This document shows, one piece after another, positions 27,066 through 36,876 of a stretch of 64,000 nt of DNA (the stretch's first letter is position 1; each line of letters begins with the position of its first letter). The stretch covers positions 496,001-560,000 of the forward strand of contig JAHBTX010000003.1 in the NCBI GenBank assembly GCA_019638395.1. The letters are read 5' to 3'. The position numbers and the translations under genes were made by a program. A model generated the notes under the pieces. That model saw only the letters and a list, made by a program, of their open reading frames with translations. It did no database searches and had not been told where the DNA came from. Source of the stretch: Cyclobacteriaceae bacterium. Lineage in GTDB: Bacteria > Bacteroidota > Bacteroidia > Cytophagales > Cyclobacteriaceae.

Positions 27066-29492
27066 CTACTCATGCCTCAGGCTTTCAACCGGGTTGCGTT
27101 GTGCAGCCCGGATGGTTTTAATGCTAATGGTAACGAAAGCAATAATCAACGCTGCCAGGGCTGTTAACATAAACATCCAGATGCTCAGGTTAATATGATA
27201 GGCATAGCCTTTCAGCCAGCGGTTGGATACCCAAGTGGAGATGGGTACTGCCAGCACAAACGCAATAAATACAAATATCAGAAACTCACGCGAAAGCAAG
27301 AGTGTAATCTGTTGTACCGATGCACCCAGTACTTTTCGAATGCCGATTTCTTTGGTTCGCTGGGTAGTACTGTACGAAGCCAATCCAAAAAGCCCGAGGC
27401 ATGAAATAAAAATAGCAAATAAGGTTGCCGTGTTTATAAGTTTTGAAATCCGTTGCTCCGATTGGTAAAAGTTTTTAATGGTATCATCCAGAAATGTGTA
27501 GGAGAAGGGCGTATCGGGATAGACTACTTTCCAGGCAGCTTCAATTTTGGCAATGCCCGCATTAAGGTTGCTACCTTCGGTAGTTGAAAGACGCAGGTTA
27601 AAACATCTAAAGTATTTGTTTTCGCAACCAATCACCACCGGCTCAATAGCGTTATGCATCGATTGGATGTGAAAATCTTTTACAACTCCTACAATGGGTA
27701 GCTGGGCATTATTATATGTTACCAGCTCGCCCACGGCTTTGTCGGCCGAATCAAAACCTAACTGCTTAAGCAGGGTTTCGTTTATCAGTAATTCCTTCAC
27801 CGTGTCCGACTCAACTAAATTTCGTCCGGCCAACAGGTTGATGTTATAAAAATCAAGGTAGGCCGTATCTCCGTTTTTACGGAATGTATTCACCTTGCTG
27901 GTACCATTCTTGTTTTTGTGTTCAAGTGTGGAAGAACTCCAGCCATTGGCCGATGGTGGAGCCTGGCTCATGGATAAATTCTTTATATCACTCAGCTTCC
28001 TGATTTCATTTTTAAGTAATTCTACTTTTTCTGCTTTCTCCCACCACGGAGTATCAAAATAGATGACAGCTTCTTTGCTAAAGCCAAGATCTTTATTCAG
28101 GATGAAGCGGATTTGCCACCCTACAACCAGGGTACCGATAATTAGTATCTGTGCAAACGTAAATTGAAAAACTATCAGCGTCTTTCTTAAAAAAGCCGAT
28201 CTGCTTTGAGAATTACCTGCATAGGTAGCATTTTTTAATGCCAGTGCAGGTAAGAAGGAAGAAAGTATGAAGGCTGGATAGGCACCCGCCAGTACACCAA
28301 CTGTTACGAGAATCAAACCTAAAAAAGGCAACGCATCCACTACATTAAAAACAACACCTTTCGGAATAAACTCTGAAAAGAAAATCAAGCCACCTTCCGT
28401 GAAAGGCAGTGCAAGCAACAAACTGATGAAGGTGATGAGTGTACTTTCTGCAATAAACTGAATAATTAACCGCGCCCGATCGCTGCCCATTACTTTGCGC
28501 ACACCCACTTCCTTGGCCCTGCGTACTGCTTGTGCAGTTTCCAGGTTAATAAAGTTGATGCACCCAATCAGCAGCAGCAAAATAGCTACAATTGAAAGTG
28601 TGGTAAGCGTGGGCATGTGTGCCGGCTCACGACTAAAATCAAAAATGCCCGAACCTGCGTTGTAATGTAAATCGGCCAGTGGTTGAAGGTTAAATTTATT
28701 TTCTGCATCCCACGTACTCTTTTCTTTATAGCGCGCAGCCAATAAAGGGAGTTGGGCTTCAATGTCAGCGTATGTCGTGTTCGCATCTGCCTTAATGAAT
28801 ACTTGCGAACTGCTGTTTACACTACTCCAATCCACGCGACCATAACTTTTTTTCAACCAAGATGATTCGATTGTTGCAAAACTGATGAAATCAGTAATCT
28901 CCAGATCGGTATTAAAAGGAAGTTTGGCCACAACTCCAGAAACTGTAAGTCGGAGTGAATCGCGATAGAGCAATTCTTTGTTCAGGTATTGATCGGCAGG
29001 TAAATCACCAAAGTAAAGTTTTGCTTTATCATTGGTTAGCACAACCTTATGTGGCTGCGATAACGATTGCTCCGGACTTCCAACCAGCCATTGATAGGAA
29101 TCAAAAACTTTAAAATAGTCAGGCGATGTCAATGCTAATTTATCCTGATTACCAAAATCTTGTTGAGTGCCACTGGCCGCTTTCACTGTTGCTGAGTAAG
29201 TGTGAAAATGTGTTACCGCTTCAACACCTTTAAAATTTTCTTGGATGTACGGTGCAGTAGCAGTGGGCGCTCCGCGATTAAGGCCCGAGAATAGTCCTGA
29301 AAAAGAAGAATGAATTCTATAGATCCGATCGTAGGCTACAAAGCCTTTATTATAACTCAGCTCAAATCGAACTAACAAAAAGATTACGAGGCAAGCACTT
29401 ATGCCGATTGCAAGACCAAAAATATTGATAGCGCTGTGAAATTTGTTGCGCAACAAATTGCGAAAGGAAACGGTGAGGTAATGCTTTAGCAT
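27066..29492 (-). CDS. MacB/FtsX-like ABC permease (second of four)
   Basis: An 808-residue permease with the same plan: N-terminal helix (INIFGLAIGISACLVIFLLV), MacB_PCD periplasmic domain, central helices with the motif VRRAKEVGVRKVMGSDRARL, a second periplasmic domain, and a C-terminal block with TQRTKEIGIRKVLGASVQQI. It diverges more from the first and fourth permeases than those do from each other. The 113-bp gap after it is the only sizeable break in the block, so a transcript boundary may lie there. Confidence 0.9.
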   Translation of the reverse strand: MLKHYLTVSFRNLLRNKFHSAINIFGLAIGISACLVIFLLVRFELSYNKGFVAYDRIYRIHSSFSGLFSGLNRGAPTATAPYIQENFKGVEAVTHFHTYSATVKAASGTQQDFGNQDKLALTSPDYFKVFDSYQWLVGSPEQSLSQPHKVVLTNDKAKLYFGDLPADQYLNKELLYRDSLRLTVSGVVAKLPFNTDLEITDFISFATIESSWLKKSYGRVDWSSVNSSSQVFIKADANTTYADIEAQLPLLAARYKEKSTWDAENKFNLQPLADLHYNAGSGIFDFSREPAHMPTLTTLSIVAILLLLIGCINFINLETAQAVRRAKEVGVRKVMGSDRARLIIQFIAESTLITFISLLLALPFTEGGLIFFSEFIPKGVVFNVVDALPFLGLILVTVGVLAGAYPAFILSSFLPALALKNATYAGNSQSRSAFLRKTLIVFQFTFAQILIIGTLVVGWQIRFILNKDLGFSKEAVIYFDTPWWEKAEKVELLKNEIRKLSDIKNLSMSQAPPSANGWSSSTLEHKNKNGTSKVNTFRKNGDTAYLDFYNINLLAGRNLVESDTVKELLINETLLKQLGFDSADKAVGELVTYNNAQLPIVGVVKDFHIQSMHNAIEPVVIGCENKYFRCFNLRLSTTEGSNLNAGIAKIEAAWKVVYPDTPFSYTFLDDTIKNFYQSEQRISKLINTATLFAIFISCLGLFGLASYSTTQRTKEIGIRKVLGASVQQITLLLSREFLIFVFIAFVLAVPISTWVSNRWLKGYAYHINLSIWMFMLTALAALIIAFVTISIKTIRAAQRNPVESLRHE

Positions 29493-29511
29493 AAAATTTA
29501 AATTTCAAGGT

Positions 29512-31944
29512 TTATTCACTGCGTAAACTCTTTACCGGATTAGCTTGTGCCGCGCGCAACGCCTGGTAACTGATGGTAAGTGAAACAATAATCAGAATAA
29601 GGATAAAACTTATGGTATAGGTTAAAATCCCGATATCAATCCGGTAGGTGAAATTGGTTAGCCATTGCTGCAAAAAATAATACGAAGCCGGCACGGCAAA
29701 CACAAAGCCTAACAGAAGCAAGAGGGCGAAGTCTTTATAAATTAAGGCCAGTATGGATGGAATGCTTGCACCTAATACTTTACGTACCCCAATTTCTTTT
29801 ACTTTGCGTTGCACGATAAACAGTACAAGTCCATATACCCCCAGGCATGAAATAAGAATAGCTATCCCGCTAAACGATTGAATGATCTTACCAAAATTCT
29901 GAAAGTTGGCGTATTGCTGATTGAGTTGTTCGGTGAGGAATGAATATTGAAAGGCTTTTTCCGGAAACAAACTATTCCATTCCTTTTCAATTTTTTCAAT
30001 TGTGCCTCCTACATTGGCGTTTTCAAATTTAATAGAGAGCGTGTTGAATTGGTTGGGATCTAACGATGCAACCAGGCTGGAGATGGGTGTAGTGAGGGCA
30101 GTAAAGTTAAAGTCTTTCACTACGCCAATTACCTTCCCGATTTTACCTTCGCGGTTAATGGTTTTGCCGAGTGCTTCTTCGGGTGTGTTCCAGTTAAATT
30201 GTTTAACAGCCGATTCGTTGATTAAGAATGCTTCGTTTAAATCTGTTCCATAATCGCGGCTAAAAGTTCTTCCCGCCACTATCTCCATTCCATAAACCGA
30301 AAGAAAATCATAGTCCACCGACATGTTGGCTACAAACAGGTTTTCTTCAGTTGGAAATCCTTCGGGGATGGTACCTCTGTAAACGGCTCCATTGCCGGGC
30401 GTTCCCTGCGAAAGTGTTGTATGAAGTATGCCACTTTGAGCTTCAATAATATCCCGTAAGGTTTGTAAACGTTGTTTGAATGTTGAATCTGTTTGCTGAA
30501 AATATCCATTCAGATTTTGACTATATAGCGGAATGTTGATGACATGATCGCGATTAAAACCAAGTGGTCGGCTTTGCAGGTAGTTCAGTTGGCGAATAAT
30601 CAGAATAGAGCCTGAAAGCAAGGTGCAAGCAATAGTAAGCTGAATTACCACCAGTACTTTGCGCATAAACTGGCTGCCCTGCCCGCTATTGTTTCCTTTT
30701 AAGGCCCCGATAGATTCAAAGCGGGTAACAAAATAAGCCGGATAACCACCGGCTAAAAGTGTAATTACCAAAAGTAACGTAATCGAAAGTGCAATCATGG
30801 TTACATCCACCGATGATGCAAACTGAAGGTGTTTACCCGTAAGTTGATTTAGCAACGGTAATGTAAATTCAAAGGCCACATAACTTATTAACAGCGCAAT
30901 CAGGCAAAACAAAAAACTTTCCGATAGAAACTGAATAATGAGTTGGGATTTCATGGATCCTAATATTTTGCGGATGCCAATCTCTTTAATCCGCGTAAGC
31001 GATTGTGCCGTGCTCAGATTAATATAATTAATGCAGGCAATAAGCAATGTAAGCAAACCGGCTGCAATGAAAATATAAATATTGGCCATGGTGTTGGTAG
31101 GTGTAGGCTCACCCATAAAGTCACTTTTTAAATGCAGGTCGGTTACGGGCATTAGCGCAAACTTTTGCCCAATCTGTAATTTTGGATGGGCGTATTTTTT
31201 TACAAAGTCGTCCATCTGATCGTTGATGGTGGTAAACGATTCACCTGCCTTTAAAAGCACATACGTGTAGGAGTGGCTGATGACAAAGTTTTGAGCAAAG
31301 TTGTTGCGTAACACGGCTTCGGTTTGTTCGTCTTCCAACTCGTACATGTCATCGTAGGTAGCCAACATGTTAAAACGCAGGTGCGAGTTTTCCGGAAAAT
31401 CTTTCACCACACCAATTACTTTAAAAGCATTGCGACCTGATAAGGTGAGTGATTCGCCAATCGGATTTTTATCGCCAAAATATTTGGTGGCCATTTCTTC
31501 GTTAATCAGCACGGTGTATTTATCGTGTAGCGCACGTTTTGGATTACCCTTTATAAATTCAAGTGAGAACATATTGGTAAAGGCTGAGTCCACAAAAAAT
31601 ACGTTCGATTCTTCAAAAGCTGTAGGCTCGTCTTGCAGCGAGATACTTACATTTCTTCCGTAAACACGGGCAACTTCTTCAACCTGCGGAAAGTATTCTT
31701 TCAGCGTAACTGCAATGGGTGGTGGTACGCTTGCAATCTTTAATCCGTTTGGTACGGTATAACCAAACCGGTAAAGTCTATCGGAGTTGGTATGAAATTT
31801 ATCGTAGCTGATTTCACTCCGTACATAGGCAAAAATGAGTAGTGCCAAAGTAAGGCCGCAGGTTAGCCCAACAAAGTTGATGATGGAATAGGTTTTATGG
31901 CGAACAATGTTTCGCCAAGCTGTTTTAAAGAAATTTTTTAACAT
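29512..31944 (-). CDS. MacB/FtsX-like ABC permease (third of four)
   Basis: An 810-residue permease. N-terminal helix YSIINFVGLTCGLTLALLIF, periplasmic MacB_PCD domain (GRNVSISLQDEPTAFEESNV), central helices with TRIKEIGIRKILGSMKSQLI and C-terminal block QRKVKEIGVRKVLGASIPSI. It is separated from the fourth permease gene by ten bases and from the second by 19, so these three are one transcription unit. A role in moving a peptide, lipid or antibiotic substrate across the envelope is usual for the family, but no substrate can be named. Confidence 0.9.
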   Translation of the reverse strand: MLKNFFKTAWRNIVRHKTYSIINFVGLTCGLTLALLIFAYVRSEISYDKFHTNSDRLYRFGYTVPNGLKIASVPPPIAVTLKEYFPQVEEVARVYGRNVSISLQDEPTAFEESNVFFVDSAFTNMFSLEFIKGNPKRALHDKYTVLINEEMATKYFGDKNPIGESLTLSGRNAFKVIGVVKDFPENSHLRFNMLATYDDMYELEDEQTEAVLRNNFAQNFVISHSYTYVLLKAGESFTTINDQMDDFVKKYAHPKLQIGQKFALMPVTDLHLKSDFMGEPTPTNTMANIYIFIAAGLLTLLIACINYINLSTAQSLTRIKEIGIRKILGSMKSQLIIQFLSESFLFCLIALLISYVAFEFTLPLLNQLTGKHLQFASSVDVTMIALSITLLLVITLLAGGYPAYFVTRFESIGALKGNNSGQGSQFMRKVLVVIQLTIACTLLSGSILIIRQLNYLQSRPLGFNRDHVINIPLYSQNLNGYFQQTDSTFKQRLQTLRDIIEAQSGILHTTLSQGTPGNGAVYRGTIPEGFPTEENLFVANMSVDYDFLSVYGMEIVAGRTFSRDYGTDLNEAFLINESAVKQFNWNTPEEALGKTINREGKIGKVIGVVKDFNFTALTTPISSLVASLDPNQFNTLSIKFENANVGGTIEKIEKEWNSLFPEKAFQYSFLTEQLNQQYANFQNFGKIIQSFSGIAILISCLGVYGLVLFIVQRKVKEIGVRKVLGASIPSILALIYKDFALLLLLGFVFAVPASYYFLQQWLTNFTYRIDIGILTYTISFILILIIVSLTISYQALRAAQANPVKSLRSE

Positions 31945-31954
31945 AGGTTTACGG

Positions 31955-34324
31955 TTATTCGCTTCTTAAACTTTTGGTAGGGTTGGTCATGGCTGCTTTT
32001 AATGCCTGCGTACTAACAATCAACACAGTAATAAACAGTGCAAATAGCCCAACTGCTCCGAAAACCCAATAACCCATTTCAATCCGGTAATCGTACCGTT
32101 GTAAAAAACTGTTTAAATACCACCATGCAACAGGTGTTGCAAGAACAAACGCTGCCAGAACAAGCCGGGCAAAATCTTTTGAGATTAAAAGCACCAGGCC
32201 GGCAACGCTTGCACCCAGCACTTTACGTATTCCTAACTCTTTGGTACGTTGTTCGGCTGTAAAAGCAGCTAACCCCAATAAACCCAGGCAGGTAATAGCA
32301 ATTGCTAACCCTGCAAATATTCCGGCTACACGGCTAATCAAATTCAGGTTGGCAAACTTTCGGTTGAAAAGTTCATCGGTAAACTGATACTCGAATGGAT
32401 AATTGGGATTGTGTTTTTTAAAAACTTCTTCTACACGGGTCAAGGCTCCCGTTAAGTCACTTGTTTTATTTAAGCGAATAGTAATGGTGCTGCTCCAACC
32501 TGGAATTAGGAACATAGAGAGTGGTTGTACTTCGGCCAGGGCATCGGCCATCACCATGTCTTGCATAACACCGATTATTTCGTACTGACTGCCACCCCAT
32601 TCTAACTTTTCACCAATCGGGTTTTCAAAGCCAATCATCTTTAAAGCGGCTTGGTTAATTACTACTGCAGAAGAATCGCTCGGGAAGTCGCGTGAGAAAT
32701 CACGGCCCATAATCATCTTTACACCCATGGTTTGGGTATAATCGTATTCAGTCGCGATGGTGCTAAACGCTACACGTGTATCGCCAGGCATACCTTGCCA
32801 TTTTATTTCATTGGTGCTGAAAATAGAAGTAACCGGACTATTGCTTTTGCAGACTGACGCAACGGCACCCGTGCGTGTTAATTCCTGGCGTATGGTTTCA
32901 AAGTTTGTTTCCAGTTCGCTGTTGGTCCATACCTGCATCAGGTTTTCGCGATCGTAACCCATGTCGCGGTTTTTTACATGTGTAATTTGCTGGTAGATAA
33001 TGATGGTGCCGATTATCAAAGCTATGCTCGCAGTAAATTGCACTACTACCAAAATTTTTCGGGGAGTGCTTCCGCCCTGGCCTGCTTTTAATTTTCCTTT
33101 TAAAACTTCTACTGGTTTAAAACCCGATAAATAAAATGCCGGATAACTTCCGGTAAACAAACCGATCACGAGAATCAGGCTGATGGCTGTTAACCAAATT
33201 AATCCGTTCGAATAATCGATAGAAATATTTTTGTTTACCAGCAGGTTGTAAGAAGGCAGTAGTAACTCAACAATGGCTACCGCCAGAATAAATGCGATAG
33301 CAGTAATAGCCACCGACTCGCCCAAAAATTGGAGGATAAGTTCTTTTCTTCTGGAGCCGATGCTTTTACGAATACCAACTTCTTTTGCGCGGCTTTCGCT
33401 GCGTGCGGTTGCCAGATTCATAAAATTGATACACGCTATAACCAGCACAAAAATGGCAATGGCTGTAAATAGTTGTACGTAATCCAACAATCCTCCTGTA
33501 TTTTTTCCTTCTTCAAAGTTTGCCTGCAGGCGCCACTTGCTCATAGGGTGCAAAAACAACTTGGCCGTTGGTGCTTTTGCGTTATTCTCTTTTATAACAT
33601 CCTTAATCGCTTCGTTTACCTCTGCTTCGGTAGCACCATCGCGCAACTGCACATACATCTGAAACGAGTTGTTATCCCAATTATCTTTTGATCTCTTTAC
33701 CCAGGGTTGGGTAGCTTCATAGAATGAAAAAGGTAACAAGTAATCGAACCGGAATGCAGAGTTTTTAGGAACATCTGCGATTACACCCGTAACTTTTTGT
33801 TCGCGATCATTATCCACCCGAATTATTTTTCCGATCGGATCTTCATTGCCAAAAAATGCCTTAGCAGTGGATTGGGTAATCACAATGGAAGATGGATCGC
33901 TGAGTGCACTGTTTTGATCTCCGTGTAGTAACGGAAAAGTGAACATCTTTAAAAATTCTTCCGACACACACCGGCCAAATTTGTTAAGGCGATTTTCCCC
34001 CACCTGTAGCATATTGCCTTCGCCCCAGTTGGTAATGCAGCTGTATTCTATCTGGCTGGCTTTTGCCCCTAAAACTTCCTTCATGGGGTAGGGCATAGCC
34101 TGACCAGTACCAATGTGGCCCATGTTCCATTCTGAGCTTTGGTAGAGCTGATAGATCTTGTTGTAATTGGTTTGAAACTTATCGAATGAGTATTCATCTG
34201 CAATCCATAAAAAAATCATAATAGATGAGGCAAGCCCCACAGCAAGCCCACCGATATTGATAAATGAATAACCGCTGTTTTTTAGGAGGCTTCGAATAGC
34301 GATTTTGATGTAGTTGCGAAACAT
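31955..34324 (-). CDS. MacB/FtsX-like ABC permease (fourth, first transcribed)
   Basis: A 789-residue permease starting at MFRNYIKIAIRSLLKNSGYS. A TTG-initiated extension of 13 residues exists but does not fit the family. Marks are SFINIGGLAVGLASSIMIF, SRAKEVGIRKSIGSRRKELI and EQRTKELGIRKVLGASVAGL. It resembles the permease at 24594-26951 (shared SRRxELIxQFxGES and FxGSYPAxYLSxF). It is the first gene of the block, with a 132-bp spacer before the zinc-ribbon gene upstream. No ATPase gene lies in the surroundings. Confidence 0.9.
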   Translation of the reverse strand: MFRNYIKIAIRSLLKNSGYSFINIGGLAVGLASSIMIFLWIADEYSFDKFQTNYNKIYQLYQSSEWNMGHIGTGQAMPYPMKEVLGAKASQIEYSCITNWGEGNMLQVGENRLNKFGRCVSEEFLKMFTFPLLHGDQNSALSDPSSIVITQSTAKAFFGNEDPIGKIIRVDNDREQKVTGVIADVPKNSAFRFDYLLPFSFYEATQPWVKRSKDNWDNNSFQMYVQLRDGATEAEVNEAIKDVIKENNAKAPTAKLFLHPMSKWRLQANFEEGKNTGGLLDYVQLFTAIAIFVLVIACINFMNLATARSESRAKEVGIRKSIGSRRKELILQFLGESVAITAIAFILAVAIVELLLPSYNLLVNKNISIDYSNGLIWLTAISLILVIGLFTGSYPAFYLSGFKPVEVLKGKLKAGQGGSTPRKILVVVQFTASIALIIGTIIIYQQITHVKNRDMGYDRENLMQVWTNSELETNFETIRQELTRTGAVASVCKSNSPVTSIFSTNEIKWQGMPGDTRVAFSTIATEYDYTQTMGVKMIMGRDFSRDFPSDSSAVVINQAALKMIGFENPIGEKLEWGGSQYEIIGVMQDMVMADALAEVQPLSMFLIPGWSSTITIRLNKTSDLTGALTRVEEVFKKHNPNYPFEYQFTDELFNRKFANLNLISRVAGIFAGLAIAITCLGLLGLAAFTAEQRTKELGIRKVLGASVAGLVLLISKDFARLVLAAFVLATPVAWWYLNSFLQRYDYRIEMGYWVFGAVGLFALFITVLIVSTQALKAAMTNPTKSLRSE

Positions 34325-34496
34325 AGGCAAGGGATATTTTGCCTCTAAGCATTCTAAAATCAATGCCAGTTAAAAAATGGGTTTTTATCCTGTTTTAATG
34401 GGTTTTGGATTGAGGTACAGACCACAAACGAACGTGCCCGTCCGAATACGGTCGTTTTTATAGCTTCACTTAGCAGGTCACTTAGTCTATGGTTAA

Positions 34497-35618
34497 TTAG
34501 CTTTGGCCGAGCAGAAAGTAGAGCAACGCAAGCAACCCAATTCCACCAAGTATAGCCAACACAATTTTAGCTGTGCTGTAAGGTCGCTGCCCTTGTACCT
34601 CGCCTGTGCGCGCATTGATGATGAACTGGTAAACTTTATTGTTGTAACGATAAGCGCTTACCCAAACCGGCAATAGAATGTGTTTAAAGGTTGGATTGCG
34701 GTAGGTTGTGCTAACAGCATGTATCATTTGACGGTCGCCTCCAATAGCCCTGCGAATGGTTGCTTCAATTTCAGGCTCCATACGGCTTTTGGCACCCTGA
34801 TATGCAGTGCGTAAATCCACAGCAAACGTTTCGGTGCGAAAACCGCTTAGATACTTATCGTTGTATTCTACTAAGTTGTTCAAGTCCCACGGTTCCAGCG
34901 AACGAAGTATTTTTTTGTCGAGTGAGCCACTGGCTTCTATTAACAGGTCATCGAAGTTATTGCGTACATTACCTGATGCAGCATACCAGCGCGTTTTTGT
35001 TACCTGCCGTTGTTTAGTTACAGTTTGCCCGTTTTCAGTTGTGGTATAGTTTTCGGTTACCTGATAATCTTCTCCGCGTTGGCCGGTGTAACGGGTTTCG
35101 GTAGCACAATCGAAAGTCCAGTAAGGAATGTAAACACCATTCATACTTCTTGGAGTATCGGCATATTTGGCCAGGTCGCTGGGTGCAAACCACAGCCCGG
35201 AAATCCAACGTTTAAATCCTTGTATTGCTTTTTGTAAATCAATGCCGAAGGGCAACACATATTCGGGCCGGTGCATATTGGATGTGCTGGCGGTTTTTAG
35301 TACAAGGGGCGATCCGCAAAACGCACACTTATCCGATACCGTTTTTGGATCGAACGTGTTGATACCATGACAGCCATCGCATTTTACCGTTACTACTTCA
35401 ATCTTCTCATCGTTTTCAACTTCGCGGGCAAGAAAATCTTCTAAACTGTTTTCGCGCACTTCGGCAACAGTGCTTTGTGGCTGGGCTATTTCATTTTTGG
35501 TTCCACAATATTCGCACGTTAAATGATTAGTCCCGGGCTGAAATTTTAACAGTGCACCACATTCTTTGCAGGCTAATTCAAGATTAATGGATTTGGTTTG
35601 CTCAGTAAAGTCGGACAT
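34497..35618 (-). CDS. Zinc-ribbon membrane protein, YdjG-like
   Basis: A 373-residue protein with two N-terminal zinc ribbons: Cys17/Cys20 with Cys35/Cys38 in CEYCGTKNEI, and Cys80/Cys83 with Cys98/Cys101 in CAFCGSPLVL. A long middle part (YVLPFGIDLQKAIQGFKRWI, YIPYWTFDCATETRYTG) follows, and a single C-terminal membrane helix at about 347-367. The arrangement matches Bacillus YdjG-type proteins, whose neighbours form the PspA-recruiting YdjGHI group. Its neighbour here is an SPFH protein of the YdjI type, 26 bp upstream in the same direction. PspA itself is not in the window. The stress-response role is inferred from the comparison. Confidence 0.7.
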   Translation of the reverse strand: MSDFTEQTKSINLELACKECGALLKFQPGTNHLTCEYCGTKNEIAQPQSTVAEVRENSLEDFLAREVENDEKIEVVTVKCDGCHGINTFDPKTVSDKCAFCGSPLVLKTASTSNMHRPEYVLPFGIDLQKAIQGFKRWISGLWFAPSDLAKYADTPRSMNGVYIPYWTFDCATETRYTGQRGEDYQVTENYTTTENGQTVTKQRQVTKTRWYAASGNVRNNFDDLLIEASGSLDKKILRSLEPWDLNNLVEYNDKYLSGFRTETFAVDLRTAYQGAKSRMEPEIEATIRRAIGGDRQMIHAVSTTYRNPTFKHILLPVWVSAYRYNNKVYQFIINARTGEVQGQRPYSTAKIVLAILGGIGLLALLYFLLGQS

Positions 35619-35644
35619 AGCAGGTTGTGGAAGATGGCAAGCAA

Positions 35645-36763
35645 TTATTTTGGAATGGGTGGTGGTGTTGCATCAAATAAACTGCTTAACTCCTGCACTT
35701 CGCCTGCTTTTAACCAATTGCTCATTCCTTGTTTCCAAACTAATGTTTCGCGATTGAAAGAGCCGGCTGCAACCATTTGCTGAAGCGATGGTAATGTAAA
35801 TGGCCCTTGCTGTTGCCCGTTTATAGCTACAAAGTACGCCACTGGTCCAGGTATTGGCGGTGGGGTATTGTTGTTTGTATTGTTTTGCTGATTTTGATTT
35901 TGTTGTTGCTGTTGGTTGAGCATCTGAGCCATTTGTTGCGCCATGGTTATACCCATGCCCATTTCGAGGCCGGGGTTTGAACCACCCGGATTTTTAGCTG
36001 CTGCTTCAATGGCGTTGGCTGCCTGAAATTGTGCATACTGATTCAGATTGCCTAAAATGCCCATGCTGCTTCGCTTATCCAATGCTGCTTCTACTTCGGG
36101 TGGCAACGAAACATTCTCCACCAAAAATTTAGTAACCGATAAACCGTACTCGCCAAACTCCGGGTTAATTTTTCCGGTAATAAAGGCCGATAGTTCATCG
36201 TAGTTGGCGGCTAAATCCAATGCCGGAATTTTACTTTCACCAATGGCATCGGTAAAGCGCGTAATAATAAGGTTGCGCAATTGCTCGGTTACTTCATCGG
36301 TGGTAAAGTGAGCCTGGGTACCGGTAATTTCGCGAATAAACTGGGCGGCATCTATAACTTTTATAGCGTAGGTGCCGAATGCACGCAACCGGATTGGGCC
36401 AAACTCGGCATCGCGCAGCATAATCGGATTTTTAGTACCCCACTTGTTATCTGTAAAGTTTTTAGTGTTTACAAAAAACACATCTACTTTAAACGGGCTA
36501 TTGAATCCATACTTCCATCCCATCAAGGTAGTGAGTATGGGCATATTTTGGGTGGTAAGCTGGTAGCGCCCGGGTTGATACACATCGGCAATTTTGCCTT
36601 CGTTTACAAATACAGCTACCTGGCTTTCGCGTACGGTAAGTTGGGCCCCGTTTTTAATTTCGTTTTGGTGGCGTGGAAACTTCCACACCATAGTATTGTG
36701 GGTGTCATCTGTCCATTCAATTATGTCAATTAATTCATTCTTAATTCTGTCCCATAAGCCCAT
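35645..36763 (-). CDS. SPFH-domain protein with C-terminal GYF_2 domain, YdjI-like
   Basis: A 372-residue protein starting at MGLWDRIKNELIDIIEW (a TTG two codons upstream is rejected). The SPFH/stomatin-like ('virion core protein') domain fills about 1-260, with the N-terminal amphipathic helix common to the group. A Gln/Asn-rich linker (about 275-310) leads to a GYF_2 domain, seen in YFVAINGQQQGPFTLPSLQ and WKQGMSNWLKAGEVQELSS. SPFH proteins organise membrane microdomains. GYF domains bind proline-rich peptides. The protein is probably a membrane scaffold acting with the zinc-ribbon protein encoded after it. Confidence 0.8.
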   Translation of the reverse strand: MGLWDRIKNELIDIIEWTDDTHNTMVWKFPRHQNEIKNGAQLTVRESQVAVFVNEGKIADVYQPGRYQLTTQNMPILTTLMGWKYGFNSPFKVDVFFVNTKNFTDNKWGTKNPIMLRDAEFGPIRLRAFGTYAIKVIDAAQFIREITGTQAHFTTDEVTEQLRNLIITRFTDAIGESKIPALDLAANYDELSAFITGKINPEFGEYGLSVTKFLVENVSLPPEVEAALDKRSSMGILGNLNQYAQFQAANAIEAAAKNPGGSNPGLEMGMGITMAQQMAQMLNQQQQQNQNQQNNTNNNTPPPIPGPVAYFVAINGQQQGPFTLPSLQQMVAAGSFNRETLVWKQGMSNWLKAGEVQELSSLFDATPPPIPK

Positions 36764-36876
36764 AACCAAGTAGTTTAATGTGTAGTTGGAAAATTAGGCA
36801 ATTGCAGGGGCAGGCGCAACGGGTGTATTTCAAAAAATACACACGCACTCAGGTTTGCCAAAAAATGGAGATATGA

